A program made the position numbers and the translations under genes. A stretch of 64,000 nucleotides of DNA from Clostridiales bacterium (lineage in GTDB: Bacteria > Bacillota > Clostridia > Peptostreptococcales > Anaerovoracaceae): contig WRMW01000006.1 of the NCBI GenBank assembly GCA_009776955.1, positions 1 through 64,000 of the forward strand, in the 5' to 3' direction. This document shows, piece by piece, positions 16,811 to 26,188 of this stretch. The notes beneath the pieces are model-generated. The model made no database searches, had not been told where the DNA came from, and saw only the letters and a list, made by a program, of their open reading frames with translations. Every line of letters begins with the position of its first letter. The first letter of the stretch is position 1.

Positions 16811-18481
16811 ATGAGCAGGACAAACAGCACGAGGGTGATGGACGGGGCTTCTGGGGCTTCGACAAGGTCGCTTTTTTACGGCATGGGCTATACGCGGGCA
16901 GAGATGGAGAAGCCGCTTGTGGGCGTAGTCAACTCGCAGAACGACATAGTGCCCGGCCATATGCTTTTGGACAGAATAGCGAGCGCGGTACGCGACGGGG
17001 TGCTGATGAGCGGCGGGACGCCGCTCGAATTTCCGGCAATAGCCATTTGCGACGGCATAGCCATGGGGCACGACGGGATGAAGTTCCCTTTGGCAAGCCG
17101 CGAGCTTATCTGCGACTCCGTCGAAGCGATGGCCATGGCACACCAGCTTGACGCGCTCGTGCTCATACCGAATTGCGACAAGATAGTGCCGGGAATGCTT
17201 ATGGCGGCGGCAAGGCTAAATATCCCCGCAATACTTATAAGCGGCGGACCGATGCGCGCCGGGCGTCTTGAGGACGGACGCTCGCTCGATTTCAACTCCA
17301 TAATGGAGGCGATTGGGGCGCACCGCGCCGGAAAGCTGAACGACGATGAGCTTGAGGGCATCGCTGTGGAGAGTTGTCCTGGCTGCGGAAGCTGCGCGGG
17401 CATGTTCACCGCAAATTCCATGAACTGCCTTACGGAGGCTCTTGGCATGGGGCTGCCATACAACGGCACGGCGCTCTGCGACACGGGCGAACGCATACGC
17501 ATGGCAAAGACCGCCGGCATAAAGATAATGGAGCTCTTGAAGAACAATCTCCGGCCACGGGACATTATGACGGACAAGGCCTTCCAGAACGCTATCACCG
17601 TGGACATGGCCATGGCGGGCTCCACAAATACGGTGCTGCACCTGCCCGCCATAGCGCACGAGGCGGGGCTCAAGCTAGAGCTACCCGATTTCGACAAGGC
17701 TAGCGCAAGGACGCCCTACCTCGCAAAAATCAGTCCAAGCGGCGACCACCATATGGAGGACTTGCACAATGCGGGCGGCATTCCCGCAGTTATGAAAGAA
17801 TTGAGCAAGAAAGGGCTTATCGCCACGGACACCCCGACCGTCACCGGCGGAACGATAGGCGAGAACATCGCTCATGCGAAAGTGACCGACACTGAGGTTA
17901 TCCGCCCGATAGAAAACCCCTACCGCGACAAGGGCGGGCTCGCGATACTCTACGGCAACCTCGCAACGGATGGCGCCGTGGTCAAGGAGTCGGCGGTCGC
18001 TCCCGAAATGCTTAGGCACTCCGGCCCTGCCGTGGTCTTTGACTCCGAGGACGAAGCAATCACCGCAATACTCGGCAAAAAAATAAATAAGGGCGATGTC
18101 ATCGTCATACGTTACGAGGGCCCCAAGGGCGGGCCTGGCATGCGTGAAATGCTTGGCCCCACTTCCACCATAGCGGGCATGGGGATGGACAAGGACGTCG
18201 CGCTCCTTACCGACGGACGATTTTCCGGCGCATCGCGCGGCGCGTCCATCGGCCATATCAGCCCCGAGGCTCTAGCCGGCGGCACGATAGCCCTTATCAA
18301 AGACGGAGACATCATCGACATCGACATACCTGGCCGCTCCCTGTCAGTACGCCTGACGGACGATGAACTGGAAGCGCGCCGCACCGCGCTCAAACATCCC
18401 GAACCACGAGTCAAAACCGGCTACCTCGCACGTTATGCAAGGCTCGTCACGTCGGCAAATACAGGGGCTGTGCTAGAGTAG
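16811..18481 (+). CDS. ilvD: Dihydroxy-acid dehydratase
   Basis: A 556-aa Fe-S dehydratase, the usual family length. It converts 2,3-dihydroxy-isovalerate and -methylvalerate to the 2-keto acids in valine, isoleucine and leucine synthesis. The signature stretches are [31 protein letters not shown] and [20 protein letters not shown]; the Cys of the CDK and PGCGSC motifs bind the cluster. The C-terminal half has [16 protein letters not shown] and [11 protein letters not shown]. The start at 16811 has AAAGGGG just upstream; in-frame ATGs further upstream lack this. No other branched-chain genes are in the window. Confidence 0.96.
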   Translation: MSRTNSTRVMDGASGASTRSLFYGMGYTRAEMEKPLVGVVNSQNDIVPGHMLLDRIASAVRDGVLMSGGTPLEFPAIAICDGIAMGHDGMKFPLASRELICDSVEAMAMAHQLDALVLIPNCDKIVPGMLMAAARLNIPAILISGGPMRAGRLEDGRSLDFNSIMEAIGAHRAGKLNDDELEGIAVESCPGCGSCAGMFTANSMNCLTEALGMGLPYNGTALCDTGERIRMAKTAGIKIMELLKNNLRPRDIMTDKAFQNAITVDMAMAGSTNTVLHLPAIAHEAGLKLELPDFDKASARTPYLAKISPSGDHHMEDLHNAGGIPAVMKELSKKGLIATDTPTVTGGTIGENIAHAKVTDTEVIRPIENPYRDKGGLAILYGNLATDGAVVKESAVAPEMLRHSGPAVVFDSEDEAITAILGKKINKGDVIVIRYEGPKGGPGMREMLGPTSTIAGMGMDKDVALLTDGRFSGASRGASIGHISPEALAGGTIALIKDGDIIDIDIPGRSLSVRLTDDELEARRTALKHPEPRVKTGYLARYARLVTSANTGAVLE

Positions 18482-18556
18482 AAAGTAAGAGGGAAATTAT
18501 TCAATATTATGCAAAATTATACATATGGCATCGCACAGCGAGCCTTGTGAGGAATT

Positions 18557-19927
18557 ATGAAGATGCAATCGCTTGACCGCTTTTTCAAACTAAAGGAAAA
18601 CAACACCAGCGTCGCAACCGAAATATTTGCCGGGCTGACCACGTTTATGACCATAGCGTACATCCTTATCGTCCACCCAAGCATCCTGGCGGTGACGGGC
18701 ATGGACTGGGGGGCGGTATTCACCGCGACGGCGATCTCGTCCGCCGCCGCCACGCTGATGATGGCGATCTACGCAAAATACCCGTTCGCCCTCGCGCCGG
18801 GCATGGGGATAAACGCGTTCTTCGCGTACACCGTGGGGCTCTCTTACGGCTGGCAAGTGGCTCTGCTCGCGGTGTTCATCGAAGGGCTTATCTTCATATC
18901 GCTTTCTTTCTTCAAAGTCCGCGAGGCCATTTTCGACGCCATCCCAAGGAGCATGAAGGTCGCGGTGAGCGCCGGCATCGGGCTGTTCATCACATTTATC
19001 GGGCTTGTCAACGGCGGCGTCGTGAGAATGAACATCCCTGACGCGCCCGTAGGCCTCGGCAACCTCAACAGCACCACCGTTATTCTCGTGCTTATCGGCA
19101 CCGTGATCACCATGGTTCTCTTTGGCCGTGACGTAAAGGGGTCGTTGCTGCTTGGCATACTCGCGACCTGGGCGATGGGAATCGTCTGCCAGGCGGCGGG
19201 GCTGTACGTCGTGGATGTGGACGCCGGCATGTACTCCCTTATCCCGACAGGGGTTTTCGCCATGCCGCCATCGGTCGAAAGCGTCAACATATTTGTCGCT
19301 GCCGAGCACGTCGTTTACGAGCATAATATCGGGATTCTTGAATTTGTCATCGTGTTGTTCACTTTCTTGTTTGTCGATATTTTTGACACGATAGGGACCA
19401 TAATAGGCGTTTCCGAAAAGGCCGGCTTCTTGGACAAGAACGGCAGGCTCCCTAGGCTGAACAGGGTGCTGCTGTCCGACGCGGTCGGCACTGTCATCGG
19501 CTCGACGCTGGGGACCTCTACCGTCACGACCTATGTCGAAAGCGCGGCGGGCGTAGCTGTGGGCGGCAGGACAGGGCTTACCGCCCTGACCGTCTCAGCG
19601 CTTTTCGCCATATCGCTGTTTTTCTCGCCGATATTCGTAACCATCCCCGCATTCGCCACGGCGCCCCCGCTCGTGCTCGTAGGGTTCTTTATGATGCAAA
19701 ACGTAGTGAAAATCGACTTCAAGGACGTGACGGAGGGCATACCCGCGTTCCTCACAATCATTATGATGCCCCTCACATATAGCATCGCCGAGGGCATAAT
19801 ATTCGGCACAATCAGCCACGTTGTCCTCAAATTCGTCACAGGCAGGCGGAAAGAGGTCAACACCGTAATGCTCGTGCTCGCAGCCATCTTCGTGGCAAGG
19901 CTCGTAGGGCAGGCGATGGGGTATTAG
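18557..19927 (+). CDS. NCS2-family purine permease (AzgA/PbuG-like)
   Basis: A 456-aa permease with 12-14 hydrophobic segments that likely imports adenine, guanine or hypoxanthine with protons. It begins with the family hallmark FFKLKENNTSVATEIFAGLTTFMTIAYI, then PFALAPGMGINAFFAYTV. FVDIFDTIGTIIGVSEKAG and VVTTYVESAAGVAVGGRTGLTA-type stretches contain the acidic and Thr residues used for substrate binding in this family. GAGG precedes the ATG. The 75-bp gap after ilvD shows no purine riboswitch. Its stop overlaps the stop of the convergent ATPase gene (TTAG shared). Confidence 0.92.
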   Translation: MKMQSLDRFFKLKENNTSVATEIFAGLTTFMTIAYILIVHPSILAVTGMDWGAVFTATAISSAAATLMMAIYAKYPFALAPGMGINAFFAYTVGLSYGWQVALLAVFIEGLIFISLSFFKVREAIFDAIPRSMKVAVSAGIGLFITFIGLVNGGVVRMNIPDAPVGLGNLNSTTVILVLIGTVITMVLFGRDVKGSLLLGILATWAMGIVCQAAGLYVVDVDAGMYSLIPTGVFAMPPSVESVNIFVAAEHVVYEHNIGILEFVIVLFTFLFVDIFDTIGTIIGVSEKAGFLDKNGRLPRLNRVLLSDAVGTVIGSTLGTSTVTTYVESAAGVAVGGRTGLTALTVSALFAISLFFSPIFVTIPAFATAPPLVLVGFFMMQNVVKIDFKDVTEGIPAFLTIIMMPLTYSIAEGIIFGTISHVVLKFVTGRRKEVNTVMLVLAAIFVARLVGQAMGY

Positions 19928-21132
19928 GAACCGAGTAGCCAGTCGGACACATTGAGTTTGCGGATGCCGTCATAGACGGGGTTCACGTCTCGGTCGGCCG
20001 ATAATAAATATTTCGCATTAGAGTCGCCGATGGCTCTGAGTGGCGCAAGCTCACGTTCAAGCGTCGCCTCATCACTGACCGAGTACGCGACTTGGTAGAA
20101 AGACAGATAGCCTTGCCTATCCATAGCCACAAAATCCACTTCCTTGTCGCGCACTTTGCCGACATATACATATCTGTTTCGGCGAAGCAATTCCAGATAT
20201 ACCATATTCTCCAGCAAATGCCCGCGATCTGTGCCGACTGTCTTACCAAGACGTACTTTGCGAAAACCTGGGTCAGCGAGATAATACTTGTCGAGCGTCT
20301 GCAATAGTCTCCGCCCTTTTACATCGTACCTGCTTGCCTTGTAAAGAACAAAAGCCTTGGTCAAATAATCCAAGTAATTCCCGACGGTCTGCTTGTCCAC
20401 AACCACATCGTTTGCGCGAAGCGTGTCGGATATGGAACGCGGCGAAATGCACGACCCAACAGAGTCAAGGACAAAGTCGAGCACTTTATGAAAAGCGACA
20501 TTGTTGCCTACGCCATGCCTGACGAATATATCCTTTTCGATAATGGTGTTGAGGACACTTTTTACATAATCATCTGCATTGCCCGCATCCTTTTCAGACA
20601 GGGATACGGCCTGCGGGATTGCACCGCTATATATGAAATTCGCCAAAGTTTCATCTTTTGTCGAGTTTGGCGAATCCGCTCTCGCAGCAACATACTCGCC
20701 GAACGAGAACGGCAGGATGCTTATTTCTATGTATCTGCCAGTAAGCAACGTGGCAAGCTCGCCTGACAATAGGTTCGCATTCGACCCCGTTATATATATA
20801 TCCACATTCTTCTTGATGAACAATCCATCGACAAGGCGTTCAAAATTGACGATGTTTTGCACTTCATCCAAGAATATGTAGTTCATCCGACCCGCAACAA
20901 GCCTGCTTCTGATATGGTCGTAAGCCTGCTTCCAGTCCCCAAGAACAAGGATGTCGGGATCCTCAAAGTTAAGGAACTGCACTTGGCTGGCAGTCACGCC
21001 TTGCCGAACCTCGTCCGCAAACATTTCCAACAGCGTCGATTTTCCTGCACGCCTAAGCCCTGTCACCACTTTGATCAGTTGCTCGTCCTTAAGGCTTCGG
21101 AGTGAATCCATATATGGTTTTCGTTCAATCAT
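19924..21132 (-). CDS. AAA ATPase with DUF4143 domain, containing an in-frame palindromic element
   Basis: A 402-aa ATPase of the AAA_14/DUF4143 family, widespread but poorly understood. Walker A is GLRRAGKSTLL (25-35), Walker B IFLDEVQ (86-92), and the sensor ITGSNANLLSGELATLLTGR (114-133). The C-terminal half (about 190-400) is the DUF4143 region with a PD-(D/E)XK-like core: RDKEVDFVAM, then YLSFYQVAYS. Residues 153-166 (DSPNSTKDETLANF) are encoded by a 41-bp palindrome whose twin overlaps this gene's own promoter at 21190-21230. GGAGAAG precedes the ATG. It is a single-gene unit, convergent with the purine permease and divergent from the metallo-hydrolase. Confidence 0.9.
   Translation of the reverse strand: MIERKPYMDSLRSLKDEQLIKVVTGLRRAGKSTLLEMFADEVRQGVTASQVQFLNFEDPDILVLGDWKQAYDHIRSRLVAGRMNYIFLDEVQNIVNFERLVDGLFIKKNVDIYITGSNANLLSGELATLLTGRYIEISILPFSFGEYVAARADSPNSTKDETLANFIYSGAIPQAVSLSEKDAGNADDYVKSVLNTIIEKDIFVRHGVGNNVAFHKVLDFVLDSVGSCISPRSISDTLRANDVVVDKQTVGNYLDYLTKAFVLYKASRYDVKGRRLLQTLDKYYLADPGFRKVRLGKTVGTDRGHLLENMVYLELLRRNRYVYVGKVRDKEVDFVAMDRQGYLSFYQVAYSVSDEATLERELAPLRAIGDSNAKYLLSADRDVNPVYDGIRKLNVSDWLLGS
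20635..20675. repeat. 41-bp palindromic element, coding copy
   Basis: The arms ATTCGCCAAA and TTTGGCGAAT flank an 18-bp loop. It lies in-frame in the DUF4143 ATPase gene (residues 153-166) and matches 21190-21230 at 37 of 41 positions. Confidence 0.85.
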
Positions 21133-21180
21133 GCCACTTCTCCAAAATCAGCTTTTGCCCACATTCACTTGCCTGTGTAC

Positions 21181-21209
21181 ATTATAACTGAAATTCGCCA
21201 AAGTGTCAC
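21181..21209 (-). promoter_or_regulatory. Sigma-A promoter of the DUF4143 ATPase gene
   Basis: On the minus strand, GTGACA (21209-21204) and a perfect TATAAT (21186-21181) are 17 nt apart. The -35 and most of the spacer lie inside the 41-bp palindrome 21190-21230, which could therefore act as an operator. Confidence 0.65.
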
Positions 21210-21230
21210 CTTTTGTGAAGTTTGGCGAAT
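21190..21230. repeat. 41-bp palindromic element, promoter copy
   Basis: Perfect 10-bp arms ATTCGCCAAA (21193-21202) and TTTGGCGAAT (21221-21230) with an 18-bp loop, in the gap between two divergent genes and over the -35 of the ATPase promoter. A near-identical copy is inside that gene. Confidence 0.85.
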
Positions 21231-21264
21231 GAAGTCGTCTTGAAGCGACAACGATCAATCGCGG

Positions 21265-21294
21265 TTGGCAATTTTCGCCCCCATGATGTAAAAT
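21265..21294 (+). promoter_or_regulatory. Sigma-A promoter abutting the metallo-hydrolase start codon
   Basis: TTGGCA (21265-21270) and TAAAAT (21289-21294) are 18 nt apart. The predicted transcription start (about 21301) coincides with the ATG at 21302, and there is no Shine-Dalgarno sequence. Confidence 0.55.
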
Positions 21295-21301
21295 CATAGG
21301 C

Positions 21302-21895
21302 ATGAATATTGAGCGGATAGTGTGCGGTTCCCTTGAGGCGAATTGCTATATTGTTTACAGGCGGGACGGTGGCGCGGCCTATATCATCGACCCAGGCTAT
21401 GACGTGGCGCAGACGGAGGAATTTGTAAAAACGCACGGGCTGAATGTTGGGGCTGTTCTGTTGACGCATACGCACCACGACCATGCGGGCAAGTCGGCGG
21501 CGCTTGCGGATATTTTTGGGGTGGACGTCTGCGCCGGACGCGAGGAGACCGACCACTATAACGGCAGGGTTGACAGGGCTTTTGACGGCGGCGAGACGTT
21601 GGAGCTCGACGGCGAGACCATCCATGTGCTGAACTCGCCGGGGCACTCGGCAGGCGGGGTCTGCTACTTTGCGGAAAAAGCCCGCAAGGTTTTCACAGGC
21701 GACACGATTTTCGATATCGACACCGGGTACACGCATTTCCCTGGCAGCAGTGCCAACCGCATGAAGGACACCATGAAAAACGTGGTGGACAAGTGGGAGA
21801 ACGACGTGTGCATATATCCTGGTCACGGCGACTCGGCGAACATGAAGCGCGTGCGTGAAATCAATCAGGAGTTTTTGGATTATATTTCGGGCTGA
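21302..21895 (+). CDS. Metallo-beta-lactamase-fold hydrolase (glyoxalase II-like)
   Basis: A 197-aa cytosolic hydrolase of the MBL fold. The dinuclear metal motif is THTHHDH with His56, His58, Asp60 and His61; further ligands are in SPGHSAGG (about His116) and FTGDTIFD (Asp about 140), with the last His in YPGHGD. Length and motif spacing fit the short glyoxalase II-like YcbL/GloB2 group, which cleave thioesters such as hydroxyacyl-glutathione or bacillithiol; the substrate is not determinable from sequence. It probably has a leaderless transcript. The class II aldolase follows after 24 bp on the same strand, probably in one operon. Confidence 0.9.
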   Translation: MNIERIVCGSLEANCYIVYRRDGGAAYIIDPGYDVAQTEEFVKTHGLNVGAVLLTHTHHDHAGKSAALADIFGVDVCAGREETDHYNGRVDRAFDGGETLELDGETIHVLNSPGHSAGGVCYFAEKARKVFTGDTIFDIDTGYTHFPGSSANRMKDTMKNVVDKWENDVCIYPGHGDSANMKRVREINQEFLDYISG

Positions 21896-21919
21896 GGGTC
21901 ACGGAAAGGAATCAAGTTT

Positions 21920-22522
21920 ATGGGAAATTTATCTTATATGGAATTGCGGCAGCAGATGTGCGAAATCGCGTTGCTTATCTGGGAGCGCCGGCTAACGAAC
22001 GCCTATGGCGGCAATTTTGCAGCGCGTGCGGGCGAGGGCACGCTTTTGGTTACGCCGTCTATGATGGCAGAGCATAAGCATTGCAAATTGGCGCCGGAGG
22101 ACTTGTTGCTTGTCGATTTTGACTGCACAATAATCGAGGGAGAGGGGCGGCTGTCGCGTGAAACGGAGATGCACGCCGCGCTGATACGGGCTTTCCCGAC
22201 GGTCGGGGCGGTCATACACGCCCATCCCATGAACTGCATGGTGTTTGCGGCGGGCGAGCAGGCGATACCCTCGCTTACGGAAGCGACGGAAAAACAGGGG
22301 GCGGCGGGGCTTGCGAAGTTTGCGCCGATGTGTACGCCCGAAATGACTGCGAATATACTGGCATATTACGAGGAACGGCGCGCGCTTGTGGAGGAAATGG
22401 CCGTCGCCTGCGTGATGCCCAAGCATGGCATGGTCGTGACGGGCATGGACCTCAACAATGCGTTCGCTATGTTGGAGTTGGTTGAGACGGACGCATACTG
22501 CGCCATTCACATGACAGTCTAA
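21920..22522 (+). CDS. Class II aldolase/adducin-family protein (fuculose-phosphate aldolase-like)
   Basis: A 200-aa zinc-dependent aldolase or epimerase fold. Family marks are LTNAYGGNFAAR (substrate phosphate loop), VTPSMM, RLSRETEMHAAL with the catalytic-region Glu, HAHP with zinc ligands His100 and His102, and a third ligand in PKHGMVV (His169). Such enzymes cleave fuculose-1-phosphate, ribulose-phosphate or related sugar phosphates, or epimerise them; which one is not clear. GGAAAGGA precedes the ATG. Its 3' end overlaps the convergent addA end by 4 nt. The pairing with a glyoxalase II-like hydrolase hints at aldehyde handling, which is inference. Confidence 0.85.
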   Translation: MGNLSYMELRQQMCEIALLIWERRLTNAYGGNFAARAGEGTLLVTPSMMAEHKHCKLAPEDLLLVDFDCTIIEGEGRLSRETEMHAALIRAFPTVGAVIHAHPMNCMVFAAGEQAIPSLTEATEKQGAAGLAKFAPMCTPEMTANILAYYEERRALVEEMAVACVMPKHGMVVTGMDLNNAFAMLELVETDAYCAIHMTV

Positions 22523-25500
22523 GGGATATCCACGGTGACGCCGGAGCGTGTCATGTATATCAGGCTCTCTTTGACGGGCTTGCCGAATATGAGTTCGGCG
22601 GCGCGGCGGTACAGGCGCAATTGGGCGCCGTAGGCTGAACGGATGCGTTCGGCTTCGGAGTCGTACGCCGAGACATCGAACCACCCTGTCTTGTAGTCCG
22701 CCACCACCAACCCGTCATCTTCCTCGAACAGGCAGTCCATCACGCCCTGCACCACGATTTCCTCGTCAAGCACGGCAGGGGACAGTTCCTGCGTCTCGGA
22801 TGCCGCCGGTCGGACGCCCTGCCCACCGACGGCTTCGCCGTACGGCAGCTTCATATTGAACGGCGCTTCTTTCATCAAAAAGTCCGCTGCGACGGCTCGT
22901 GCAATAAGCTCGCTGCCCGCAAAGAGCATAAGCGTATCCGTTCCCACGGCTTCTGCCTCGACGTCATTCAACGAACTGGAACGCACCAACGCCGCCAAAA
23001 ACCCCTCGAACCATGCCCTATCATCCCTATGGGCATAGGCCTCTGCATAGTCAAGCGCTTCAAGCGCCTTATGCATGGCGGTGCCTTTCTCCGCCGCCGT
23101 CAGCCCTGCATCCTCGTCGGTCTCGCCCGACCCACCCGCCATAAAGAAGGTCGGGGATTGCGGGTGGGCGGGGGTACTCAGCTCCGTTACGCTGTACTTG
23201 GACTTGAGCATCGCCGAAGCAGCGTGTGGGTAGACGTATGGAGCGGGCGGGGATGCTTCGCCTGTGGGCATATCAGCGGGGCTTTGCGTCGAGTGCCTAG
23301 GTTCGGAAAGGGCAGCACGGAGGTTCGGGTCTTGCGGGTCGGAGCCGATAGTCCTCCCTAGGTTTGCGTCATCTTTATCGCAAACCGTAGAGGATCTGTC
23401 GGGCCGGCCCGCACCAAAATCGAGAGCTCCGTGCTGCCCCGTTTCGCCCGCCCCTACAATCGAAACCTCAACGCACCCTTTCCGTTGCATCGCCGTCGGC
23501 AGCACCATACGCAAATAATTCGACGCCCCAAACACATCCGTGTCTATCCCTGGCTCCACCTCATCAGCCCCGTACGCCTCCACCAACTTCTCAGGGTCCC
23601 TTATCGTCCCTATCATATGCAGCGTGTCCATTGCCCTTGTCATGCCAACGTAGAGCAGACGAATCGCCTCTGCGCGCTCGACCACATCCTGCCTCAGCTT
23701 CACTGCCTGATGAAGCAAGGTCTTTTTGCGCGTGTGCATGGCAGAATCCATCCACTCAAGCGACAGACCCGCATCCCTGTGAAGCAGCAATGCGTCATCG
23801 GAAAAGCCGCCCTTCAAAAGCGACTTGCCTAGCCCCCCAAGCAGCACCACTGGAAACTCAAGCCCCTTGCTGCCGTGTATCGTCATTATGCGGCAGACAT
23901 CTTCGCCGCCCGTCAGCAACGTGACCTGCGGTACCCCGCCCCTTAGCTTTATCCTGTCAAGAAAGGCGAGAAACCCACGCAACCCGTCTATGTGCCCGGA
24001 CTGAAAACCCGCCGCCCTGTCCAGAAGCGAACGTAGGTTCGCCTGCCTTTGCGTCCCGCGTGGCAAGCCTCCCACATAATCGTAAAACCCGCTTTCCCTC
24101 ATCAATTTCCACAAGAAATCGTCTAGCCGCATAAAGCGTTCTTCATCGCGCCATCTGGAAAGCTGCGACGCCATCGCTGCACATTTCTCACGCAAAGCCG
24201 CATCCTCTCCACCTTCCGCATAAGCAAGGAAAGCCGTGTAGAAAAATCCGTCCCTATGGTCAGCGCGGATATCCGCAAGCTCCGCAAGCTCGAAGCCAAA
24301 GACGGCCGAACACATCGCAGCTGCCAGAGGCACATCACGCCTGAGATTGACTATCGCGCGAAGCAGCCCCAGAAATGTATCTATCTCCACCGCCTCGAAA
24401 TACCCCTCGCCCCTGTCCGTCACGGCGGGGATTCCGTGCGATTCCAGCGTTTTTCGGTAGATATCGGCGGCACCGCTCGTAGCCCTCAGCAATATGGCGA
24501 TATCGCTGTACCTTAAAGGCCGCCGTACGCCGTGCTTCGCATCGTAAAACTCTTGCCCGACCGTCTCCCTTATTATTCCTGCGCAAAGCGACGCCTCGCC
24601 TTCCGCATCGTTGTCAAAAACCTCTCTGACCGTGTCTTTTGCGATCAGGTGAAGGCGGGTGGCCCCCTCCCTTGCGCCCTCCATGCCAGGCTCGGACGAG
24701 ACCCCCTTTACAAGCCGCGCATCCTCGTCATAGTCCATGCACGAATAATGGCTCTCCATAAGGTTCTCAAAAACCGCATTTACGGCATCTATCACGCCCG
24801 CTTTGCTGCGAAAATTGCTCGAAAGGTCGATTCGTATGCCCTGAGGGGTAGCCCTGTACCTCACCTGCTTTTCGAGAAATATTTCAGGTGCGGCGTTGCG
24901 GAAGCTGTAAATGCTCTGCTTGACATCGCCCACCATAAAGAGATTGTCCCCGTGGCTCAGCCGCGACAGCAAAGCTTCCTGCACATAGTTGCTGTCCTGG
25001 TATTCATCTATGAAAACATATGCGAGCCGACGGCGGTAATCGTTTGCGATGTTCTCGTCCTCAAGTATTTTCAGCGCCATATGCTCGAAGTCCGCAAAGT
25101 CTATCACTTTTTCCGTGCGTTTGATGCGGGCATAGGCCTCCGCAAACCGACCTACAAGCGTTTCGAGCGTCCGTGCGTACGGCGCAGTGTGAGCTATCTC
25201 GTCCGAATACTCGGAGGCCGCCCGTGCAAAAAACGCCTCGCCTACCTCTTTTTTGAGTATCCCCTTGACGCGGTCGCGGCGTAGCTTCACAAGCGCCTTT
25301 ATGCCTTCGTAAACCTCTTTTTCGTCGGCACTCGCACGAAAGGTCTCAAATTTCAAGCTCTCAATCGCAAGCCGTGTCCCATCCATATCCCTCGCCAGAA
25401 ATTTCCGCTCTACGTCCGACACGCTTTCAAGGTCGTTTGCGTTCTTTGCCGCAAGCCCTGAGAGCCCTAGACCAAAAAGCAATTCTCCGACCTGCTCTGT

Positions 25501-26178
25501 CAAGGTGCGAGCCAACGTCAGCCTATATTCGATCTCGCCATACGCAAACTTTATCGCAGGCGTCTCGGCCAGGACATCCGCAGTGGCAAAGAGAGCACCC
25601 ACGCCTTCTGCAAGCCACTCGAAAGGATTGGGCAGCGTCATAATGAACTCGTACGCCTTCAATATCTTGCCACGGGCTTTTCTTTCGCTCCGAACGTCCG
25701 CATATGCAAGCAGAAACTCCGTGAATGCCGTGCGAAACACCTCGTCCTCATCTGCGAACGCGGCGTCCATCACCTCGTCCAGCGCATCCTCTTTTAGGGC
25801 CTCCGCCCGCTTTTCGTCGGCTATGGCAAAGGATGGGTCGATCCCGATCGCATAATAGTGTCGCCTGAGTATGGTAAGGCAGAATGAGTGGAATGTCATA
25901 ATTTTTGCGGTGCCGAGCTGCCTTAGCTGCGTTTCCGCAAATTCGTCGTTTTCGGATGCCGCTGTAAGCGCCGATGCGATGCGGGACTTCATTTCGCTTG
26001 CCGCCGCCTCGGTGAAAGTGACAACCAGCATCTCCTTGAGCGGAACGCGGTCTTGCGTCACAAGTCGTAGTATCCGCTCCGTCAGCACCGCCGTTTTGCC
26101 CGATCCTGCCGCAGCGGAGACAAGCACGTTTGTCCCGCGTGCCTCTATCGTCTTTAGTTGCTTCTCAGTCCAGTTCAT
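22519..26178 (-). CDS. addA: ATP-dependent helicase/nuclease AddA, with an in-frame palindromic insertion
   Basis: A 1219-aa UvrD-type helicase with a C-terminal RecB-like nuclease, the AddA subunit that processes double-strand ends for recombination. Walker A is SAAAGSGKTAVL (21-32) and the Walker B region is FIDEYQDSN. Helicase motifs continue through VGDVKQSIYSFRNA, IHGSKGLEFPVV and LYVGMTRAMD. The nuclease has VVADYKTGW near 1155 and GAQLRLYRRA. Residues about 914-956, in the linker before KYSVTEL, come from a 130-bp palindromic DNA element. No addB is adjacent; upstream, 10 bp away, is hexokinase, so addA seems to be last in the flavoprotein-gpmI-hexokinase run. The start lacks a strong ribosome binding site. 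Confidence 0.94.
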   Translation of the reverse strand: MNWTEKQLKTIEARGTNVLVSAAAGSGKTAVLTERILRLVTQDRVPLKEMLVVTFTEAAASEMKSRIASALTAASENDEFAETQLRQLGTAKIMTFHSFCLTILRRHYYAIGIDPSFAIADEKRAEALKEDALDEVMDAAFADEDEVFRTAFTEFLLAYADVRSERKARGKILKAYEFIMTLPNPFEWLAEGVGALFATADVLAETPAIKFAYGEIEYRLTLARTLTEQVGELLFGLGLSGLAAKNANDLESVSDVERKFLARDMDGTRLAIESLKFETFRASADEKEVYEGIKALVKLRRDRVKGILKKEVGEAFFARAASEYSDEIAHTAPYARTLETLVGRFAEAYARIKRTEKVIDFADFEHMALKILEDENIANDYRRRLAYVFIDEYQDSNYVQEALLSRLSHGDNLFMVGDVKQSIYSFRNAAPEIFLEKQVRYRATPQGIRIDLSSNFRSKAGVIDAVNAVFENLMESHYSCMDYDEDARLVKGVSSEPGMEGAREGATRLHLIAKDTVREVFDNDAEGEASLCAGIIRETVGQEFYDAKHGVRRPLRYSDIAILLRATSGAADIYRKTLESHGIPAVTDRGEGYFEAVEIDTFLGLLRAIVNLRRDVPLAAAMCSAVFGFELAELADIRADHRDGFFYTAFLAYAEGGEDAALREKCAAMASQLSRWRDEERFMRLDDFLWKLMRESGFYDYVGGLPRGTQRQANLRSLLDRAAGFQSGHIDGLRGFLAFLDRIKLRGGVPQVTLLTGGEDVCRIMTIHGSKGLEFPVVLLGGLGKSLLKGGFSDDALLLHRDAGLSLEWMDSAMHTRKKTLLHQAVKLRQDVVERAEAIRLLYVGMTRAMDTLHMIGTIRDPEKLVEAYGADEVEPGIDTDVFGASNYLRMVLPTAMQRKGCVEVSIVGAGETGQHGALDFGAGRPDRSSTVCDKDDANLGRTIGSDPQDPNLRAALSEPRHSTQSPADMPTGEASPPAPYVYPHAASAMLKSKYSVTELSTPAHPQSPTFFMAGGSGETDEDAGLTAAEKGTAMHKALEALDYAEAYAHRDDRAWFEGFLAALVRSSSLNDVEAEAVGTDTLMLFAGSELIARAVAADFLMKEAPFNMKLPYGEAVGGQGVRPAASETQELSPAVLDEEIVVQGVMDCLFEEDDGLVVADYKTGWFDVSAYDSEAERIRSAYGAQLRLYRRAAELIFGKPVKESLIYMTRSGVTVDIP
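23310..23439. repeat. In-frame palindromic element, copy 1 (in addA)
   Basis: 130 bp bounded by perfect 13-bp inverted ends GGGCAGCACGGAG (23310-23322) and CTCCGTGCTGCCC (23427-23439). A second perfect inverted repeat, GGTTTGCG/CGCAAACC, is at the centre, so the element could fold into one long imperfect hairpin. It is read in addA as GALDFGAGR through DPQDPNLRAA. Directly outside (23278-23300) is a short remnant like the start of copies 3 and 4, read as PRHSTQSP. Confidence 0.88.
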
Positions 26179-26188
26179 AGTGTGAATG

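Noticed and set aside
18482-18556. Possible purine riboswitch upstream of the purine permease
   Set aside because: The gap is only 75 bp and shows no three-stem aptamer or attenuator.
23479-23500. Another partial GGCAGCAC end near the addA element
   Set aside because: The match is only 8 bp within conserved AddA coding sequence and lacks a partner arm.
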